A DNA stretch of 64,000 nucleotides from Pararhizobium sp. (GCA_030655075.1 JAURWE010000101.1:186001-250000), one strand, 5' to 3'. Shown: positions 42,433 through 52,629, counted from the first letter of the stretch. Translations and numbers: made by a program. The notes: generated from the sequence alone by a model not told the origin.

Positions 42433-43569
42433 TTGGAAATCGAGCGGTTTGAAGACTATTTCATCAACACCGTCCTGCCGGTCTGGGCATCCACCGCCTT
42501 CGATGAAACGGCCGGCCAGTTCATGGAAGGGCTGCAACTGGATGGAGCGCCGGACCCGAGCGGGATCGTGCGGACCCGGACGGCGGCCCGGCAGATTTAT
42601 GTCTTTGCGCAGGCCGCAGTGCTGGGCGTCGCGCCACAGGGCGCGCTCGACAAGGCTGAGACCGCCTTTGCCAATCTGCGCAAGGTGGCATGGGTCGACG
42701 GCCCAGCGCCGGGCTATGCGCGGGCACTGCATTATCCAACTGCGAAGATCACCGATCCCGAGCGCGATCTCTATGATCATGCCTGCGTTCTTCTGGCGCT
42801 GGCCTGGCTGTCGAAAGCAGCCGGCAAGGCCCGCTATCAGTCTTACATCGATGAAATCATCGCGGCCATGGATCTGACGCTGGCGGCACCGGCCGGGGGC
42901 TGGGCGGAAGACGGTGCGGGACGCCTGCCGCGCCGGCAGAACCCGCATATGCATTATCTCGAGGCCTGCCTGGCTCTGTGGGAAACCGGCCATGGCGAGG
43001 CCTATGCGGCGCGGGCGGGCCAGTTGCTGGTGCTATTCCAGACGCGGTTTTTCGATGAGGAAACCGGCGCGCTGCGCGAGTTCTTCGGGCCCGGTTGGGA
43101 GACTGAAGAAGCGTATGGATCGCACAGGCTGGAGCCTGGCCATATGGCCGAATGGGTCTGGCTGCTACGCCGCTATACGATCCTTTCGGGCAACGATCAG
43201 AGCACTGCGGGCGCGCGCCTTCTTGAGGCCGCAGTGCGGATCGGCCGTTCGGGTGAAACGTCGTTTCTGGTGGACGAGGTTCTCATCAGCGGTGAACCTT
43301 CCAAGGCGAGCCGGCGACTGTGGCCGCAGGCGGAGCTGCTGAAGGCGCTGGTGGTGGAAGGCCACGCGCAGGACCGCGCGGATTATCGGACGGATGCCGA
43401 ACGGATGATCGCCGCGCTGTTCGAAACCTATCTGGCGGAAACACCTGCAGGCACCTGGCGCGATTGTTTCGACGGCGATGGCCAGCCGATCGCCACTTCG
43501 ATACCGGCAAGTTCTCTTTATCACCTCTGGACGGTCATTCCCGAACTGCTGAGGCTCAAGTCCACCTGA
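42433..43569 (+). CDS. AGE-family sugar epimerase/isomerase
   Basis: A 378-residue (alpha/alpha)6-barrel protein of the N-acylglucosamine 2-epimerase / mannose isomerase family. It shows FINTVLPVWASTAFDETAGQF, RTRTAARQIYVFAQA, NPHMHYLEACLALWETG and the late LWPQAELLKALVVEG. The start is uncertain. A frame opens at 42262, but codon use in the first 57 codons is poor and would leave no room for a promoter to the divergent oxidoreductase. The TTG at 42433, with GGAG 6 bases upstream, sits just before the family N-terminus. The 3' end overlaps the next gene by 49 bases. Confidence 0.85.
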   Translation: MEIERFEDYFINTVLPVWASTAFDETAGQFMEGLQLDGAPDPSGIVRTRTAARQIYVFAQAAVLGVAPQGALDKAETAFANLRKVAWVDGPAPGYARALHYPTAKITDPERDLYDHACVLLALAWLSKAAGKARYQSYIDEIIAAMDLTLAAPAGGWAEDGAGRLPRRQNPHMHYLEACLALWETGHGEAYAARAGQLLVLFQTRFFDEETGALREFFGPGWETEEAYGSHRLEPGHMAEWVWLLRRYTILSGNDQSTAGARLLEAAVRIGRSGETSFLVDEVLISGEPSKASRRLWPQAELLKALVVEGHAQDRADYRTDAERMIAALFETYLAETPAGTWRDCFDGDGQPIATSIPASSLYHLWTVIPELLRLKST

Positions 43570-44627
43570 GGTTCAGGCCCGCTCCGGAACAAGGGATCCT
43601 TAGCCGGCTGCAGGTACCGCAGGATATCGGCATCGGTAACCTCCGCCAATGTTGCGGGGTTCCAGCGGGGATTGCGGTCCTTGTCGATCAGGGCGGCGCG
43701 AACACCCTCATAAAAATCGTGGCCGTGCAGCACTTCGCAGGCGGCCGCGAATTCCCGCTCCAGGCAGGCGCCGAGATCGGCGCTTTCCCGGCCGAGCCGC
43801 AGAAGCTTGAGCGTCAGTTTCAGGCTGGTGGGCGAGCGCTTGTGCAGAACCGCCAGCGTGTCCCGCGCAAAGCTGCTGCCATCGGTCTGAAGTGCCCAGA
43901 TGATCGCGTCGATGTCGTCGAAGCCGAAGGTCCGGTCGATCAGGTCGCGGTTGGCGGCGAGAATACCCGCAGCCGGGACTGTGGAGAATTCCGACATCAA
44001 GGCGTCGACAGCAACGTAGGCATTCTCGGGCGGCACGGTCCCCAGTGCCTGCACAAACTCGGGCAGCCGGCTGGAGGAAATGCAGACATCCGCCAGGCCG
44101 GCATGGATGGCGTCGGCGGCGCCGATCTCGCTGCCGGTAAGACCGAGCCAGGCGCCAGTCTCCCCGGGAGCGCGCGGCAGCAGCCAGGTCATGCCGACAT
44201 CAGGGAAGTAGCCGATGCTGGTTTCGGGCATGGCGAGACGGGTTCGTTCGGTGACGACCCTGTAGCGGCCGTGGGCCGACAGGCCGACCCCGCCGCCCAT
44301 GACGATGCCATCCATCAGGGCGACGAGCGGTTTTTCGTAACTGCCAAGCCTGCGGTTAAGCGGAAATTCCTCCCGCCAGAACTGTGCGGCATCGGGATCG
44401 CCGGCCCTGCCCTGATCGTGGATGCGGCGGACGTCGCCACCGGCGCAAAGCCCGCGACTGCCTTCTCCTGTTAACACCACGCAGGCGACATCCGTCGCGC
44501 TTGCATATTGCTCCAGCGCACCCGCAATGCTTCTCACCATGTCGAGAGTGATGCTGTTCAGCGCCTGCGGCCGGTTGAGGCGAATGACCGCTGCAGCGCC
44601 GATCCTGTCGAGGATGATTTCGTCCAT
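43521..44627 (-). CDS. 3-hydroxyisobutyryl-CoA hydrolase (enoyl-CoA hydratase family)
   Basis: A 368-residue crotonase-fold protein, longer than ordinary enoyl-CoA hydratases. Oxyanion-hole segments are NRPQALNSIT with LCAGGDVRRI, and DGIVMGGGVGLSAHGRYRV. RLAMPETSIGYFPDVG, with the catalytic Glu and Asp, and the C-terminal extension (LKRSPTSLKLTLKLLRLG type) are characteristic of HIBYL-CoA hydrolase. The enzyme frees 3-hydroxyisobutyrate in valine degradation. No other valine-pathway gene is adjacent. Confidence 0.88.
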   Translation of the reverse strand: MDEIILDRIGAAAVIRLNRPQALNSITLDMVRSIAGALEQYASATDVACVVLTGEGSRGLCAGGDVRRIHDQGRAGDPDAAQFWREEFPLNRRLGSYEKPLVALMDGIVMGGGVGLSAHGRYRVVTERTRLAMPETSIGYFPDVGMTWLLPRAPGETGAWLGLTGSEIGAADAIHAGLADVCISSSRLPEFVQALGTVPPENAYVAVDALMSEFSTVPAAGILAANRDLIDRTFGFDDIDAIIWALQTDGSSFARDTLAVLHKRSPTSLKLTLKLLRLGRESADLGACLEREFAAACEVLHGHDFYEGVRAALIDKDRNPRWNPATLAEVTDADILRYLQPAKDPLFRSGPEPQVDLSLSSSGMTVQR

Positions 44628-44730
44628 GGGAGCCCCGTTTGCACTTATCGTTTCATCGCGCCGCTCTAAATCTGTATATCAAAGTACGACCATTCTTCCC
44701 GCATGCGCCATCGCAAAAGGAACCGCTTGC

Positions 44731-45147
44731 ATGGATATCAAACGAAACGGCTCACGACCGTCCTCCGTACCGCCTGCGGCGTATTTTTCCGGGACGGTGC
44801 GGCTCGACGCGCTGATCGAGACGCCGGAACCCGCGCGGGTCCGCGCCGCCAGCGTGACGTTCGAGCCGGGTGCCCGCACCGCCTGGCATACGCATCCGCT
44901 CGGCCAGACGCTTGTGATCACCTCGGGCTCCGGCCTCTGCCAGACCTGGGATGGCGGCATCCAGACGATCCAGCCGGGCGATGTCGTCTGGTTCGAGCCG
45001 GGAGAAAAACACTGGCACGGGGCGTCCGCAACCGTTGCCATGACCCATATCGCCATTCAGGCGGCGCTGGACGGAAAGGCCGTCGACTGGCTGGAGCATG
45101 TCTCCGACAGCCAGTATGGCGGGACTGCGGCCGGGCCGGCGCCATGA
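44731..45147 (+). CDS. Cupin-domain protein
   Basis: A 138-residue single-domain cupin. Motif 1 is PGARTAWHTHPLGQTLVITSG with paired histidines, and motif 2 is GDVVWFEPGEKHWHGAS. Together they provide the usual three-His plus one acidic metal site. The protein resembles small QdoI/YxaG-like or carboxymuconolactone-associated cupins of unknown substrate. AAAAGGA lies 9 bases before the ATG at 44731. It is divergent from the hydrolase gene. Confidence 0.85.
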   Translation: MDIKRNGSRPSSVPPAAYFSGTVRLDALIETPEPARVRAASVTFEPGARTAWHTHPLGQTLVITSGSGLCQTWDGGIQTIQPGDVVWFEPGEKHWHGASATVAMTHIAIQAALDGKAVDWLEHVSDSQYGGTAAGPAP

Positions 45148-45181
45148 CGGAACGGATTCCGGCGCCCGGCGTTCGGTTTTC

Positions 45182-46036
45182 ATGCAAGATCCAGCGACGG
45201 GAAAAACAGTGGTGAAACGAACGCTGCGCGACAGAGTGAACACCGCAGCTGTGCTTCTCACCAGCAGGAACCGGCCGAGCCTTCAGGTGGAGCCGGCACG
45301 GGTTGACCCCAGCGATATCGTCATCGCTTCCTACAATGTCCACAAATGCATCGGTGTTGACCGGAAATTCGATCCGAAACGCACGGTCAGCGTCATTGCC
45401 GAACTCGGCGCCGACCTGATCGCCATCCAGGAGGCCGACAAGCGGTTTGGAGAACGCTCCGGCCTGCTCGATCTGGCGCTTATCGAGGCCGAATGTGGTC
45501 TGGTGCCGGTGCCGATCACCGCCCTTTCGAGCAGCGGCCATGGCTGGCACGGCAATATGCTGATGATGCGCAAGGGCTCCGTCCTCAAGGTGCAGCAGCT
45601 GAAACTGCCCGGTGTCGAACCGCGCGGCGCGCTGGTGGTCGATATCCGGTTCGATGTCGGGCACCTCAGGATCGTCGCAGCGCATTTCGGCCTTTTGAAG
45701 CGCTCGCGCGCCCAGCAGGCCCGCATGATCCTTGCTTCGATCGCCGATGATGAAAAGATGCCGACCTTGCTGATCGGCGACCTCAACGAGTGGCGCGAGG
45801 GTAAACGTTCATCGCTCGCTTCGCTGCAGCCGGTGTTCGACCCGACATCCGGCGCCGTGCCCAGCTTTCCTTCGCGCTTTCCGGTGCTGGCGCTCGACCG
45901 AGTGCTCGGTCATCCGCATGAACTCGTGACGGCAATCAGCGCCCATGACACGCCGCTCGCCCGCATCGCTTCGGACCACCTGCCAGTCAAGGCCCATATC
46001 GACCTTCGCACCGTCTGGGAGCGGCACTACAAATAG
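45182..46036 (+). CDS. Endonuclease/exonuclease/phosphatase family protein
   Basis: A 284-residue EEP-fold hydrolase. Metal and catalytic segments are IVIASYNVHKC, LIAIQEADK, AHFGLLKRSRAQQ, LIGDLNEWREG and the final ASDHLPVKAHI. The start is uncertain: ATG at 45182 or GTG codons at 45209/45212 (VKRTLRDRV) are possible, none with a strong ribosome site. Members act on DNA, inositol phosphates or sphingolipids. It converges on a phospholipase D-family gene and overlaps it by 10 bases; these two families sit together in many rhizobia, hinting at phospholipid work. Confidence 0.85.
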   Translation: MQDPATGKTVVKRTLRDRVNTAAVLLTSRNRPSLQVEPARVDPSDIVIASYNVHKCIGVDRKFDPKRTVSVIAELGADLIAIQEADKRFGERSGLLDLALIEAECGLVPVPITALSSSGHGWHGNMLMMRKGSVLKVQQLKLPGVEPRGALVVDIRFDVGHLRIVAAHFGLLKRSRAQQARMILASIADDEKMPTLLIGDLNEWREGKRSSLASLQPVFDPTSGAVPSFPSRFPVLALDRVLGHPHELVTAISAHDTPLARIASDHLPVKAHIDLRTVWERHYK

Positions 46037-47481
46037 GGCGAGCCAAGCCAGACGACGCGCTCGGCCAAACGCTGGACGAAGGGCCGGGCCCTCAGCTTAT
46101 CGAGCTCGACCGGGAGGGCGCCGTCCAGCGCAGCCAGAATCCGGCTTTCGATCATCTCGGAAAAGCCGGTGTCCAGCACCTCGATATCGACCTCGAAGTT
46201 CAGCCGCAGCGATCTGGGATCGAGATTGGATGAGCCGATGTAGGACCAGGTGCCATCAACGACCATCAGCTTGGAATGGTTGAAACGGCCATGGGTGCGC
46301 CAGATGCGGCAGCCATATTTGAGCAACTGATCGAACTGTGCCGTCATGGCCGAATCGACCAGACGCAGATTGTTGGCGGAGGGAACGGCGATATCGATAT
46401 CGACACCGCGCCGCGCTGCCGTCACCAGGGCGCTGATCAGCTCCCGGTCGGGCAGGAAGTAGGGCGACATGATGCGGATGTGCGACTTCGCCACCGAGAA
46501 GGCGCCCATCATCATGCGATGGTTGCTCTCGATGCTCTTGTCCGGGCCAGAGGGCACGACCCGCGCCAGAATTCCGGGCTCCGGGTCGCGCAGGACGGTG
46601 CGCCATGCATCACCCTCCAAAGGCTCGCCGCCGGAAAACCGCCAGTCCTCGCTGGCGGTCTGAAAGAGGTCGGCGACGAGAGGACCGGACACATGGAAAT
46701 GCGTGTCGTAGGCGCTGGAATTGCCGGCGAATTCCGAGGAGAACCCGGAGCGGATGTTCATGCCGCCGGTGAACGCCATTTCGCCATCGACCACCATGAT
46801 CTTGCGGTGGGTGCGCAGATTGGCATAGGGCAGGCGCAGGCCCATGATGATGTTGCCGTTGAAAACTTTGACGGACAGGCCGGAATCGCGCAACAGTCCG
46901 ACGATCGACGGCATGGAATAGCGCGCGCCGACGGCATCGATCAGGATGCGGACATCGACACCCCGCCTTTTGGCCTCCACCAGCGCCTCGACAAAGCGGG
47001 TACCGATGGCGTCGCGGTCGAAGATATAGGTTTCCAGCAGAATGCTGCGTGTCGATGCGGCGATCGCCTCCAGCATCGCCGCGTAGGCCTCATCGCCGGA
47101 CTTCAGCATGTGGATGCTGTTTCCGGAGGTCAGCTTGTAGCGGCTGACCGTATCGCCAAGCCGTTTCATCGCCGTGAAGGCGCCGCTAAACTGCTGGTGG
47201 ATCTGCTCGTCGGTGGGGCTGGCACCGGCCATGACATGCCGCGGCCCGGCCGGCAGACCGTCGCGCTGCATGTTCAGCGTGGCACGGCGCATGAGGTTGA
47301 TGCCGGCAATGGCATAGATCACGGCGCCGACGACCGGCGACAGAACGATGATGCCGACCCAGCCAAGCGCCGAGCGCACCTCTTCCTTGGTCATGGTCGC
47401 GTGGATTGCGGCGGGCACCCCGAGCGCCAGCGAGATGACGAAAAGGATATGCGGCCAGTAGTTGGAAAAGGTGTCGATCAT
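46027..47481 (-). CDS. cls: Cardiolipin synthase (phospholipase D family)
   Basis: A 484-residue inner-membrane enzyme with two N-terminal spans (about residues 8-27 and 38-62). Two HKD motifs are complete: HRKIMVVD (225-232) and HSKLMVVD (402-409), each followed by GG/GSSN. This is the ClsA layout, which joins two phosphatidylglycerols or a PG and another lipid to make cardiolipin. Length matches ClsA. The EEP-family gene ends inside its 3' end on the other strand. Confidence 0.92.
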   Translation of the reverse strand: MIDTFSNYWPHILFVISLALGVPAAIHATMTKEEVRSALGWVGIIVLSPVVGAVIYAIAGINLMRRATLNMQRDGLPAGPRHVMAGASPTDEQIHQQFSGAFTAMKRLGDTVSRYKLTSGNSIHMLKSGDEAYAAMLEAIAASTRSILLETYIFDRDAIGTRFVEALVEAKRRGVDVRILIDAVGARYSMPSIVGLLRDSGLSVKVFNGNIIMGLRLPYANLRTHRKIMVVDGEMAFTGGMNIRSGFSSEFAGNSSAYDTHFHVSGPLVADLFQTASEDWRFSGGEPLEGDAWRTVLRDPEPGILARVVPSGPDKSIESNHRMMMGAFSVAKSHIRIMSPYFLPDRELISALVTAARRGVDIDIAVPSANNLRLVDSAMTAQFDQLLKYGCRIWRTHGRFNHSKLMVVDGTWSYIGSSNLDPRSLRLNFEVDIEVLDTGFSEMIESRILAALDGALPVELDKLRARPFVQRLAERVVWLGSPYL

Positions 47482-47617
47482 CAGCGGTTCGCGGCATGGG
47501 CTCCGGCGGCGGTGCGGAAACCTTCTTGTCGAACCTTATATCGGTTTGCCCGGGGAAAATACGAGTGCCCGGCTGCGCAATTTGCGGCTGGGCACAGTCG
47601 TTCAGCGCGAGCAGTGC

Positions 47618-50600
47618 CTATTCGGCAGCCAGTGCCGTTGGATAGGTTGCGGTCTGTGTGTCTTCTACGACCGGCGTCTCTGTCTCCGGCTCGGTCTTCT
47701 TCGGTTCCTTGCCGAAGAACAGCGCGTAGCCGGCGGGAAGGACCAGCAGCGTCAAGATCGTCGCCACCAGAATGCCGCCCATCATGGCGTAGGCGAGCGG
47801 ACCCCAGAAGACGCCGCGCGAGATCGGAATCAGCGCCAGAACAGCCGTCATGGCTGTGAGCACGATCGGCCGGAAACGGCGGACAGCCGCCCCGATGATC
47901 GCCTCGGATCGTTCCATGCCGGCGGCGATATCCTGATCGATCTGGTCGACGAGGATGATCGAGTTGCGCATGATAATGCCCAGCAGCGCGATGACGCCGA
48001 GGATGGCGACGAAGCCGAACGGCGCGCCGCTGATCAGAAGCGCGGCGGCAGCGCCGATGATGCCGAGCGGTCCCGTGGCCAGCACCAGCATGGCCTTGCC
48101 GAAATGCTGCAGCTGGATCATCAGAAGCACGACGATGACGGCCAGCATGATCGGCGCCTTGGCGGCGATCGAGGCCTGGCTCTCGGCCGCATCCTCGGCA
48201 CCACCCTGGATCTCGACCTTATAGCCGGGCGCCAGGCCGTCGCGCAGACCCTGCAGCTCGCCAAAGATCTTCATTGCCACATCATTGGGCTGGACATCAT
48301 CCGGCAGGGTGCCGCGCACGGTGATGGCAGGCAAACGGTCGCGCCGCCATTCAATGCCCTGCTCCAGCACCGGGACGACCTTGGCCACCTGCGACAGCGG
48401 CACAAAACCGTCGAAATCGGTGGGGATATAGACCGAATTGACTGCCGAGAGCAGGTGACGGCTGGTTTCCGGTTCACGGGCCACGATGGAGACGGTTTCC
48501 TCGCCATCGCGGAAGGTGCCAATGGGGGCGCCGGACATGGTGGCCTGCAGCATCTGGCGGATGCGCTGCGAGGAGACGCCGAGCGCGCGGGCGCGGTCCT
48601 GATCGACAACCAGCTTCATCGCCGCAACCGGCTCCAGCCAGTCGTCGTGAATGGCGCCGAGTTGTGGGTTTTCGGCGAACTTGGCTTTCACCTGATCGGC
48701 GATGCGGCGAACCTCCTGGCGATCTGGACCGACCACGCGCATCTGCACCGGCCAGCCGGTGGGCGGACCGAGGAAAAGGCGATCGACCTTGGCGCGGACG
48801 GACGGAAAGTCGTCGGCGAGAATGCCGCGCAGCTTGACGATCAGCCTTTCACGGGCCGGTTCATCGTTTGCCATGACAAGCAGCTGGGCAAAATTCGGAT
48901 TGCGAAGCTGCTGGTCGAGCGGCAGGAAGAAGCGCGGCGCGCCCTCGCCGATATAGGTGGCGATAAACTTCTTGTCCTTGTCGTCCATCATGCGGGCTTC
49001 GAGAGCCTTGGCCTCAGATTCCACATCCTTAATGCTGGTGCCTTCCGGCAGCCAGAGATCGACGAGGATTTCCGGCCGCGAGGACTGCGGGAAGAAGTTC
49101 TGCGGAATGAACTGGAACGCCCAGAGGCTGGTGGCAAAGGTGACGAGCGTCATGGCCAGAACGATGATGCGGTGGCGCACCGCCCAGCTGACGGTTCCGC
49201 GCAGGCGGCGATAGAAGCGCGTGTCGAAAATGTCGTGATGTTCGCCGCCGGCATGTTTGCGTTGCTTCAGGATCATGTAGCCGAGCCAGGGCGTGAAATA
49301 GACCGCCACGAACCAGGAGACCACCAGCGCGATGCCGACGACGTAAAACAGCGAGCGGACGTATTCGCCGGCCGTCGAGGCAGCAAAGCCGACGGGAATG
49401 AAGCCGGCCGTGGTGATGAGCGTGCCGGTCAGCATCGGGAAGGCGGTGGAAGAATAGGCAAAACTCGCTGCCTCGATCTTGACGAGACCTTCTTCCAGCT
49501 TTCGCTCCATCAGCTCGACGACGATCATCGCATCGTCGACCAGGAGCCCAAGTGCAATGATCAACGCGCCGAGCGAGATGCGCTGGAGGTCGATGCCGAG
49601 CTCGTACATGATGGCGAAGGTAGCGGCCAGAACCAGCGGAATGGCGATGGCGATGACAAGACCCGAACGCCAGCCGATCGACACGAAGGAAACGACGAGC
49701 ACGATCACAAGCGCTTCGCCGAGCGCCTGCATGAACTCGCCGACGGCTTCGGTGACGACTTCCGGCTGGTTGGCGATCTGGTCGACCTCCACACCGTAGG
49801 GCAAGGACGCGGCGAAACTTTCGTAGGTGGCTTCGACTGCCTTGCCGACATCGGTGACCTTGAAACCCTTGGCCATGACGACACCGACCTGAACGCTGTC
49901 GTGGCCGTTGAACCGGTATTTGCGCTGGTAGGGGTCTTCGAGCCCCGCGCTCACGGTGGCGATATCGCCGAGCTTGGTTACCTGGGTGCCCGAGCGCAGG
50001 CGCAGATTGCGGATATCATCGATCTTGCTGACATCACCCTCGACCGAGATGCGCACGGAGCGTGTGCCCGTATCGACGGCGCCCGCCGGATCGACGGCGT
50101 TCTGGCCGGCAATGGTGTCGCGCACATCGGTAAGCGTCAGGCCGCGTTCGGCCAATGCTTTCGACGAGACGTCGATATAGAACTTTTCCGGCTGATCGCC
50201 GATGATGACGGCCTTTTCGACGCCGGGTGTCGTCAACAGCATGTCGCGTGCCTGCAGCGCGAATTTTTTCAGTTCGGGATAGCTGTAGTCGGCGCCGCTG
50301 AGCGAGTGCAGCGTGACGAAGGTGTCGCCGAATTCATCGTTGAAATAGGGGCCCATCAGGCCTTCCGGCAGCTCGCCGGCAATGTCGCCGACCTTCTTGC
50401 GCACCTGATAAAAAGCGTCGGCAACGTCCTGTGAATTCGTATCGCCCTTGACCTGCAACGTGATGATGGCGCTGCCGGCGCGGGTGTAGGAGCGGACAAA
50501 ATCGAGATGTGGCGTTTCCTGCAGCTTGCGTTCGATCTTGTTGACTACCTGGTCTTCCATGTCCTTGATCGAGGCACCCGGCCAGACGGCCTGCACCACC

Positions 50601-50779
50601 ATGACGCGGAAGGTGAAGTCCGGGTCTTCCTTCTGGCCCATGCGCATCAGGCCAAGCACACCGGTGATCAGCACCAGCCCGAACAGGAATCGGGCTATGC
50701 TCGGATGACCGATGGCCCAGCGGGACAGGTTGAAGGGCTGCTTGTCTTCGGTCGAGGTATTATCGGTCGGGGTCGACAT
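47618..50779 (-). CDS. RND-family efflux transporter permease
   Basis: A 1,053-residue inner-membrane pump. It has TM1 at about residues 25-45, a large periplasmic loop (PDFTFRVMVVQAVWPGAS, DQVVNKIERKL) and the TM2-6 bundle with GLLVDDAMIVVELMERKLEEG in TM4, where the Asp pair carries protons. The repeat half and a final GTVLALIPISRG-like region follow. KEDPDF and the overall pattern place it nearer the HAE1-like drug pumps of the AcrD/AcrF superfamily. Start codons at 50779, 50785 and 50788 are all in frame; 50779 has GGATG at usable distance. It is last in a TetR-adaptor-pump operon. Confidence 0.93.
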   Translation of the reverse strand: MSTPTDNTSTEDKQPFNLSRWAIGHPSIARFLFGLVLITGVLGLMRMGQKEDPDFTFRVMVVQAVWPGASIKDMEDQVVNKIERKLQETPHLDFVRSYTRAGSAIITLQVKGDTNSQDVADAFYQVRKKVGDIAGELPEGLMGPYFNDEFGDTFVTLHSLSGADYSYPELKKFALQARDMLLTTPGVEKAVIIGDQPEKFYIDVSSKALAERGLTLTDVRDTIAGQNAVDPAGAVDTGTRSVRISVEGDVSKIDDIRNLRLRSGTQVTKLGDIATVSAGLEDPYQRKYRFNGHDSVQVGVVMAKGFKVTDVGKAVEATYESFAASLPYGVEVDQIANQPEVVTEAVGEFMQALGEALVIVLVVSFVSIGWRSGLVIAIAIPLVLAATFAIMYELGIDLQRISLGALIIALGLLVDDAMIVVELMERKLEEGLVKIEAASFAYSSTAFPMLTGTLITTAGFIPVGFAASTAGEYVRSLFYVVGIALVVSWFVAVYFTPWLGYMILKQRKHAGGEHHDIFDTRFYRRLRGTVSWAVRHRIIVLAMTLVTFATSLWAFQFIPQNFFPQSSRPEILVDLWLPEGTSIKDVESEAKALEARMMDDKDKKFIATYIGEGAPRFFLPLDQQLRNPNFAQLLVMANDEPARERLIVKLRGILADDFPSVRAKVDRLFLGPPTGWPVQMRVVGPDRQEVRRIADQVKAKFAENPQLGAIHDDWLEPVAAMKLVVDQDRARALGVSSQRIRQMLQATMSGAPIGTFRDGEETVSIVAREPETSRHLLSAVNSVYIPTDFDGFVPLSQVAKVVPVLEQGIEWRRDRLPAITVRGTLPDDVQPNDVAMKIFGELQGLRDGLAPGYKVEIQGGAEDAAESQASIAAKAPIMLAVIVVLLMIQLQHFGKAMLVLATGPLGIIGAAAALLISGAPFGFVAILGVIALLGIIMRNSIILVDQIDQDIAAGMERSEAIIGAAVRRFRPIVLTAMTAVLALIPISRGVFWGPLAYAMMGGILVATILTLLVLPAGYALFFGKEPKKTEPETETPVVEDTQTATYPTALAAE

Positions 50780-50812
50780 CGGCATCATCCGCGTTTCAAG
50801 GATCGGGTGTTG

Positions 50813-51970
50813 TTAGCGAACGAGCTCGGCAGCAACGCCATCGGCCCGGGCCGATTGCTGCGGCACGGCGTCCCGGTCAAGCTTCACCTTCAAATTTTCG
50901 GTCATGAACTGCGTGCCGGCGGCAACGACGACATCGCCGGCTTTGAGGCCATCGGCAACCCGCACACCGTCAGCGACGAAATCGGCAACCTGAACGGCGC
51001 GCGCATGAACGGTTTCACCAGATCGTTCCACCGTCCAGACGATGGGCTTGCCGTCTTTTTCGGCGAGCGCGCTCAGGGGAACCACGACGAACTGCTGGTC
51101 ATCTTCGGCCGAGGCGGCGATGGCGGCCGTCATGCCGAGAAGGATGCGCGGATCGTTGGGCAGGCTGACGCGCACGGCAAAGGTGCGCGACTGCTGGTCG
51201 GCGCTGCCGGCCACTTCGCGAACCTTACCGTCAAGCGTCAGCGCGTCGTCGGACCAGAAGCTGGCCTTGACGGCATTGCCCGGCTTGAAATGGGCGATTT
51301 CCATTTCCGGGACGGCAATCAGCACTTCCTTCTCGCCATCGACGGCAACAGTCAGAACCGGTGTACCGGAGCCGACCACCTGGCCGATATCGGCGTTGAT
51401 GGCCGTGACGATGCCACCCTCTTCCGCCTTGAGATCGGTATAGCTCACCTGGTTCTTGGTCTGATCCAGAGCGGAGCGGGCCGAATCGCGGGTTGCCACA
51501 GCCTGATTGTAGGCCAGCGCCGCCTGTTCGAGCTGCGCCTGCGAGGAGACCTTTTTGGCGAACAGCTGTTCGGCGCGTTTGCGGGTCTGTTCGACCGTCT
51601 CGACCTGCCGCTCTGCCGCCTCGAGGCTTGCCTGCGCGCTGCGGACGGAGAGCTCGTAGTCAGACGGATCGACCCGGGCGAGAACGTCACCGGCCGAGAC
51701 ACGTTCGCCGATATCGACCAGCCGCTCGGTGATCTTGCCGTTGATGCGGAAGCCGAGGTTCATTTCGGTGCGCGACCGCACGGATCCGGAATAGTTCAAC
51801 TGCCGCGTCGTGTCCGCCTTGGCGATCTCGACAACCTTCACTGGCCGGATCACCTCCTTGGTTTCCACCACCTCTTCCGAGCAGCCAGACAGGGTCAGCG
51901 CGACTGCCGCCATGAGCGCCAGAGAGGGAACGGGGAACTTCTTCGAACGGATATTGCTCAGCGAAAACAT
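50813..51970 (-). CDS. RND efflux periplasmic adaptor (membrane fusion) lipoprotein
   Basis: A 385-residue adaptor. The signal peptide ends in the lipobox LSGC, so Cys30 is likely lipidated and anchored. The biotinyl-lipoyl half-motifs (NLGFRINGKITERLVDIGE and KAEEGGIVTAINADIGQVV) flank a coiled-coil hairpin (about 95-150), followed by beta-barrel and membrane-proximal domains. It links the pump to an outer-membrane TolC-type channel, not encoded here. It lies 33 bases before the pump gene. Confidence 0.93.
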   Translation of the reverse strand: MFSLSNIRSKKFPVPSLALMAAVALTLSGCSEEVVETKEVIRPVKVVEIAKADTTRQLNYSGSVRSRTEMNLGFRINGKITERLVDIGERVSAGDVLARVDPSDYELSVRSAQASLEAAERQVETVEQTRKRAEQLFAKKVSSQAQLEQAALAYNQAVATRDSARSALDQTKNQVSYTDLKAEEGGIVTAINADIGQVVGSGTPVLTVAVDGEKEVLIAVPEMEIAHFKPGNAVKASFWSDDALTLDGKVREVAGSADQQSRTFAVRVSLPNDPRILLGMTAAIAASAEDDQQFVVVPLSALAEKDGKPIVWTVERSGETVHARAVQVADFVADGVRVADGLKAGDVVVAAGTQFMTENLKVKLDRDAVPQQSARADGVAAELVR

Positions 51971-52020
51971 TTCGCACTCCTGACGGGTAAAATGGACAAT
52001 CGGTGGCGCCGTGGGCGCTG

Positions 52021-52629
52021 CTATTTTTTCAGGGCCCTGAGGGCAAAATCGATAAGATCATCGGGCGAGGCGCGGTTTTCCTTGGCCATGCACTGCGCCA
52101 CCATCTGCGGATGGCAGAGATTGACGGTGGCAGCGCCAAAACAGCGCGAGGCCACCACCGCGTCCTGATCAGCGAATTCACCGGCGGCGATGCCCTCGGC
52201 GATCATCTCGGCGACCAGATCGTGCATGCGGTCGATGTGTTTTTCGATGACGTGCCAGTCGCGCTCGATGGCGACGATGACCATCTCGTGAACTTTTTCT
52301 TCGTCAAGCATGGTTTCGGTCGTCATCCGGTACTGAGCATGGACAAACCGGCGCAGGCGCTCGGAGGCCGGCAACGGCAGCCGGGATATGTCTGATGCCA
52401 TGCGGTAACCGGTCTCCAGCATGCGGCCGCAGACCGCCTGGTGGATCTCGGTCTTGGAGCCGAAGAACCGATAGATATTGGCCGGTGACATGCCGAGATC
52501 GCGCGCCACGTCGGCCACCGTCGTCTTGGTGTAACCATAGTGCCGGAAAAGGCGCTCGGCGCTGTCGAGAATGCGTGTGACATTCTCGCTGCGGACATCG
52601 GCAGGCATGAGATCGGCTGTGTCGTTCAT
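52021..52629 (-). CDS. TetR/AcrR-family transcriptional regulator of the RND pump
   Basis: A 202-residue repressor. The N-terminal helix-turn-helix reads TTVADVARDLGMSPANIYRFFGSKTEI (within residues 36-62), and the C-terminal TetR_C domain is helical. It is the first gene of the adaptor-pump operon and starts 9 bases from a 22-base perfect inverted repeat, its likely operator. It would be released by a pump substrate, giving autoregulated efflux. The inducer is unknown. Confidence 0.92.
   Translation of the reverse strand: MNDTADLMPADVRSENVTRILDSAERLFRHYGYTKTTVADVARDLGMSPANIYRFFGSKTEIHQAVCGRMLETGYRMASDISRLPLPASERLRRFVHAQYRMTTETMLDEEKVHEMVIVAIERDWHVIEKHIDRMHDLVAEMIAEGIAAGEFADQDAVVASRCFGAATVNLCHPQMVAQCMAKENRASPDDLIDFALRALKK

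Noticed and set aside
47462..50434. A 990-codon plus-strand frame opposite the RND pump gene
   Set aside because: The minus strand encodes a complete RND pump with all motifs; the opposite frame is His/Asp/Arg-rich and matches nothing recognisable.
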